Positions 61,740 to 64,000 of a stretch of DNA of 64,000 bases are shown piece after piece. The stretch comes from Acetatifactor sp. (lineage in GTDB: Bacteria > Bacillota > Clostridia > Lachnospirales > Lachnospiraceae): contig JAFLRM010000003.1 in the NCBI GenBank assembly GCA_022511465.1, positions 1-64,000 on the forward strand, in the 5' to 3' direction. The translations under genes and the position numbers were made by a program. Within the stretch, counting starts at the first letter, position 1; every line of letters starts with the position of its first letter. The notes beneath the pieces were generated by a model that worked only from the letters and a program-made list of their open reading frames with translations, was not told where the DNA came from and did no database searches.

Positions 61740-63524
61740 TTACTCCATCAGATAATACCTTCCCGAAAAGGGAGAAAGTTGAAATTTGATATTGTTTCCT
61801 TTGAGTGTCAAATCTTCCTTCTCATATTTTTCCTGTCCGCCATAGCATTCCATATCACTTGCAATGAGCAGAGTAAATTGTTGCTTGCTATTTGTCCGAT
61901 ATTCATAGGTCTGTTTTTTATCAGATAAATTAAATAGAGCTAAAATTCGCTGATTGTCTGCCCGACGTTCAAATATATAGATACATTTGGCTTCTTGTTT
62001 GCAATCAATCCATGAAAATCCTTCTCTGACGTAGTCAAGCTTTGACAGGGCGGGATAGGATAAATAAATTTTATTTAAGTCCTGCATAAAGTGATGAAAC
62101 GCATCATGTACCGGATAATTTAAGATATTCCAATCCTGTTCTTTCTTTTCATCCCACTCCCTGAGCTGTCCCAGTTCGTTCCCCATAAAATTCAGTTTTT
62201 TTCCGGGATGTGCGAACATGTAAAGATAAAGAGCTTTTGCTTGCTGAAATTTTTGTTCATACTCTCCATTCATTTTTTGAACAATGGTTGCCTTACCATG
62301 TACTACCTCATCGTGGGACAGAGGTAAGATGTATTTTTCATTGTAGAAATAGTGCATGGAAAATGTTATTTTGTGGTATTTTTCAGTCCGTTCTTTTGGC
62401 GAAGACTGAAAATAGGAGAGTGTGTCATTCATCCATCCCATATCCCATTTGAAGTCAAAACCGAGGCCGCCTTTAGAGACCGGCAATGTGACGCCGGGGT
62501 AGGAACTGGAGTCCTCTGCATATAATAAAATGTCTGCCATTCTTTTCTTTAACCCTGCATTCATATTCTGTAAAAAGGTAATTGCTGATTTGTTTTCTCC
62601 GCGTTCCTTATTCCCCTGCCAGTAGATCAAGTTGCCGACGGCATCCATACGAAGTCCGTCAAAATGAAATTCTTTCAGCCAATAGTAGGCGGAGGATTGC
62701 AGGAAGCTGCACACCTCGCCGCGGGAGTGCATAAAATTGCAGCTTCCCCACTCATTATATCCCACGCTGGAGTGAGGGTATTCGTAGAGCGGTGTACCAT
62801 CATAATTTTTTAACGCATAGTCGTCCAGAGCAAAATGTACGGGCACAAAATCTAAGATCACACCAATTTGATTCATATGACATTGATCAATAAATTTGCG
62901 AAGGCCGTCCGGTTCTCCATAGCGGGAAGTAGGGCTGAAGAAGCCTGTCGCCTGATATCCCCAGGATTCGTCGCAAGGGTATTCGCCAAGTGGCATGATC
63001 TCTACAAAATTGTACGCATTTTCTTTTAAATAGGGGATGAGTATGTCTGCCAATTCCGCGTAGAGATAGCATTCGGAAGTATCGTTGTTTTTTTGTCTCC
63101 AGGAGCCAAAATGTAACTCATAAATATTGATTGGTCCGTCTATACATTTTTTTCTTTTCTTCAGCCACTTTTCATCCTGAAAAGAAAAGTCAGACAGACC
63201 ATAGATAATGGATGCCGTGTTGGGGCGAAGCTCCGAATAAAAGGCATAAGGGTCTGCATGGTCGATAAAGGTATTGTCCTTTTTATAGATACGGTATTTG
63301 TACCTCATTCCTTTAGTGGCAGAGGAAATGGTACACTCCCAAAAGTTTCCGTCATATATTTTCTTCATAGGTGTTTCCTGCCAGTTATTAAATTCTCCTA
63401 TCACCGAAATTTTCTCGGCAGAAGGCGCAAACGTGCGAAATATTACGCCATTGCCCGTGGTATGTGCCCCTAAATATCGGTAAGCTTCAAATTCCTTTCC
63501 GGTGTAAAAATTGTAATGATCCAT
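61740..63524 (-). CDS. glgB: 1,4-alpha-glucan branching enzyme
   Basis: This 594-aa GH13 enzyme has a CBM48-type N-domain (about 20-105), catalytic D294 in GLRMDAVGN, E337 in LLYAEDSS and the HDEVVHG site. It forms alpha-1,6 branches in glycogen. It stands alone; no other glg gene is in the window. The SD GAGGAGG precedes the ATG. It is divergent from the TetR gene. Confidence 0.95.
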   Translation of the reverse strand: MDHYNFYTGKEFEAYRYLGAHTTGNGVIFRTFAPSAEKISVIGEFNNWQETPMKKIYDGNFWECTISSATKGMRYKYRIYKKDNTFIDHADPYAFYSELRPNTASIIYGLSDFSFQDEKWLKKRKKCIDGPINIYELHFGSWRQKNNDTSECYLYAELADILIPYLKENAYNFVEIMPLGEYPCDESWGYQATGFFSPTSRYGEPDGLRKFIDQCHMNQIGVILDFVPVHFALDDYALKNYDGTPLYEYPHSSVGYNEWGSCNFMHSRGEVCSFLQSSAYYWLKEFHFDGLRMDAVGNLIYWQGNKERGENKSAITFLQNMNAGLKKRMADILLYAEDSSSYPGVTLPVSKGGLGFDFKWDMGWMNDTLSYFQSSPKERTEKYHKITFSMHYFYNEKYILPLSHDEVVHGKATIVQKMNGEYEQKFQQAKALYLYMFAHPGKKLNFMGNELGQLREWDEKKEQDWNILNYPVHDAFHHFMQDLNKIYLSYPALSKLDYVREGFSWIDCKQEAKCIYIFERRADNQRILALFNLSDKKQTYEYRTNSKQQFTLLIASDMECYGGQEKYEKEDLTLKGNNIKFQLSPFSGRYYLME

Positions 63525-63563
63525 AGTTTTCCTCCTCTAAATAATAGACACGAGTCGTTTTTC

Positions 63564-63569
63564 ATTATA
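63564..63569 (-). promoter_or_regulatory. Candidate -10 of glgB
   Basis: Minus-strand TATAAT (63569-63564); no good -35 at 17 bp was found, so an activator or alternative sigma may be needed. Confidence 0.35.
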
Positions 63570-63621
63570 TAATCAATTTAACAAAAATTGTCTGAAATAG
63601 CGACCAACAAGATACGAAAAT

Positions 63622-63637
63622 CGTTGGTTATCCAACG
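63622..63637. promoter_or_regulatory. Dyad CGTTGG-TTAT-CCAACG before the TetR gene
   Basis: A perfect 6-bp inverted repeat 28 bp upstream of the TetR-type start codon. It is a candidate autoregulatory operator that could also influence glgB. Confidence 0.4.
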
Positions 63638-63664
63638 GATCATAAAAAATGTCGGGGAAAAATC

Positions 63665-64000
63665 ATGGACTTGCGTATTGAGAAAACGAAAAGATGCATT
63701 ATCAATGCTTTCATAGAGCTGCGTTCCAAGAAGGAACTGGAAAAAATAAAAGTAAAAGAGTTATGTGAGAAGGCGCAGATCAATAAATCTACTTTTTACG
63801 CTCATTATCGTGACATTTACGATTTGTCAGAGCAATTGGAAAACGAAGTAGTAGCTTCTCTTATGGAAGAATTAGATCATCCGGAAAATGTCATAGAAAA
63901 TCCTCCTGTTTTTATACAGGAGCTGTTTGAAGGCTGTCTTGCCAAAGATTCTCTGATCAATATTTTATTTTCAGGTGTGCGCAACAATCTTTTGATTGAA
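63665..64000 (+). CDS. TetR/AcrR-family regulator, truncated by window end
   Basis: The first 112 codons are open to the window edge with no stop. The N-terminal HTH is clear: CIINAFIELRSKKELEKIKVKELCEKAQINKSTFYAHYRDI in pieces (about 10-55). The effector domain is incomplete. The ligand is not known; position beside glgB may be incidental. Confidence 0.85.
   Translation, partial: MDLRIEKTKRCIINAFIELRSKKELEKIKVKELCEKAQINKSTFYAHYRDIYDLSEQLENEVVASLMEELDHPENVIENPPVFIQELFEGCLAKDSLINILFSGVRNNLLIE

Overview
The window reads as a chromosomal segment of an anaerobic, endospore-forming Firmicute of the class Clostridia, most likely a Lachnospiraceae gut commensal. The evidence is in the gene content: spoIVA, a SpoVAF/GerA-type germination protein and a cotJABC operon (sporulation), an oxygen-sensitive class III ribonucleotide reductase (nrdD-nrdG), AGGAGG-type ribosome binding sites, consensus sigma-A promoters, and the conserved order ylxM-ffh-rpsP-khpA-rimM-trmD-rplS-lepB-rbgA-rnhB. 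The species cannot be named from sequence alone. I saw no rRNA, tRNA, CRISPR array or intact insertion sequence.

Left edge (1-1500): accessory DNA, with a 30-residue holin-like type I toxin and a convergent antisense RNA promoter, a stretch of about 0.7 kb with no convincing gene, and the C-terminal half of a tyrosine recombinase. This looks like the scar of an integrative element that ended next to the housekeeping operon. 1500-12800: a long translation, secretion and RNA-processing operon. It includes a TrmD fused to a GNAT acetyltransferase, two type I signal peptidases around the ribosome-assembly GTPase RbgA, and the FliK-like/FlhB-like pair that often rides in this operon. 12.9-16.3 kb: a two-component system with a large sensor kinase, convergent with a long-form PRPP synthetase. 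17.5-22.2 kb: a DUF512 radical-SAM protein behind a strongly folded leader, then der, plsY and gpsA. 22.3-31.3 kb: metF, a MoxR/VWA pair, tyrS, a sensor-EAL cyclic-di-GMP phosphodiesterase and spoIVA. 31.4-35.4 kb: a purine and pyrimidine salvage group (nucleoside phosphorylase, cytidine deaminase, amidohydrolase, AzgA/PbuG-type permease). 35.4-40.3 kb: a membrane-anchored MutS-like ATPase, a small membrane protein, a HAD phosphatase, a WYL regulator and an aminotransferase. 40.4-43.9 kb: nrdD-nrdG-dut (dNTP supply) behind a consensus promoter and two NrdR-box-like sites spaced 31 bp. 43.9-48.4 kb: a membrane glycosyltransferase, the germination protein and cotJABC.

From about 48.4 kb to the end the content is accessory and regulatory: a lipoprotein gene bracketed by two near-identical hairpins, a BlaI/M56-peptidase pair without a beta-lactamase, an AraC regulator divergent from MATE-GH36-GH28 genes (galactoside and pectin-type glycan use), an XRE/membrane-protein pair with duplicated operators, a sodium:solute symporter, a MerR-TipAS regulator, glgB, and a TetR regulator cut by the window edge.

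Most of the window is ordinary core genome. The points most worth a second look are the TrmD-GNAT fusion, the folded leader and divergent promoter at 17.57-17.76 kb, the BlaI/M56 system with a non-penicillin-binding C-terminal domain, the terminator that overlaps the SpoVAF ribosome binding site, the twin-hairpin lipoprotein cassette, and the tandem NrdR-like boxes. I did not find a system I could call wholly new.
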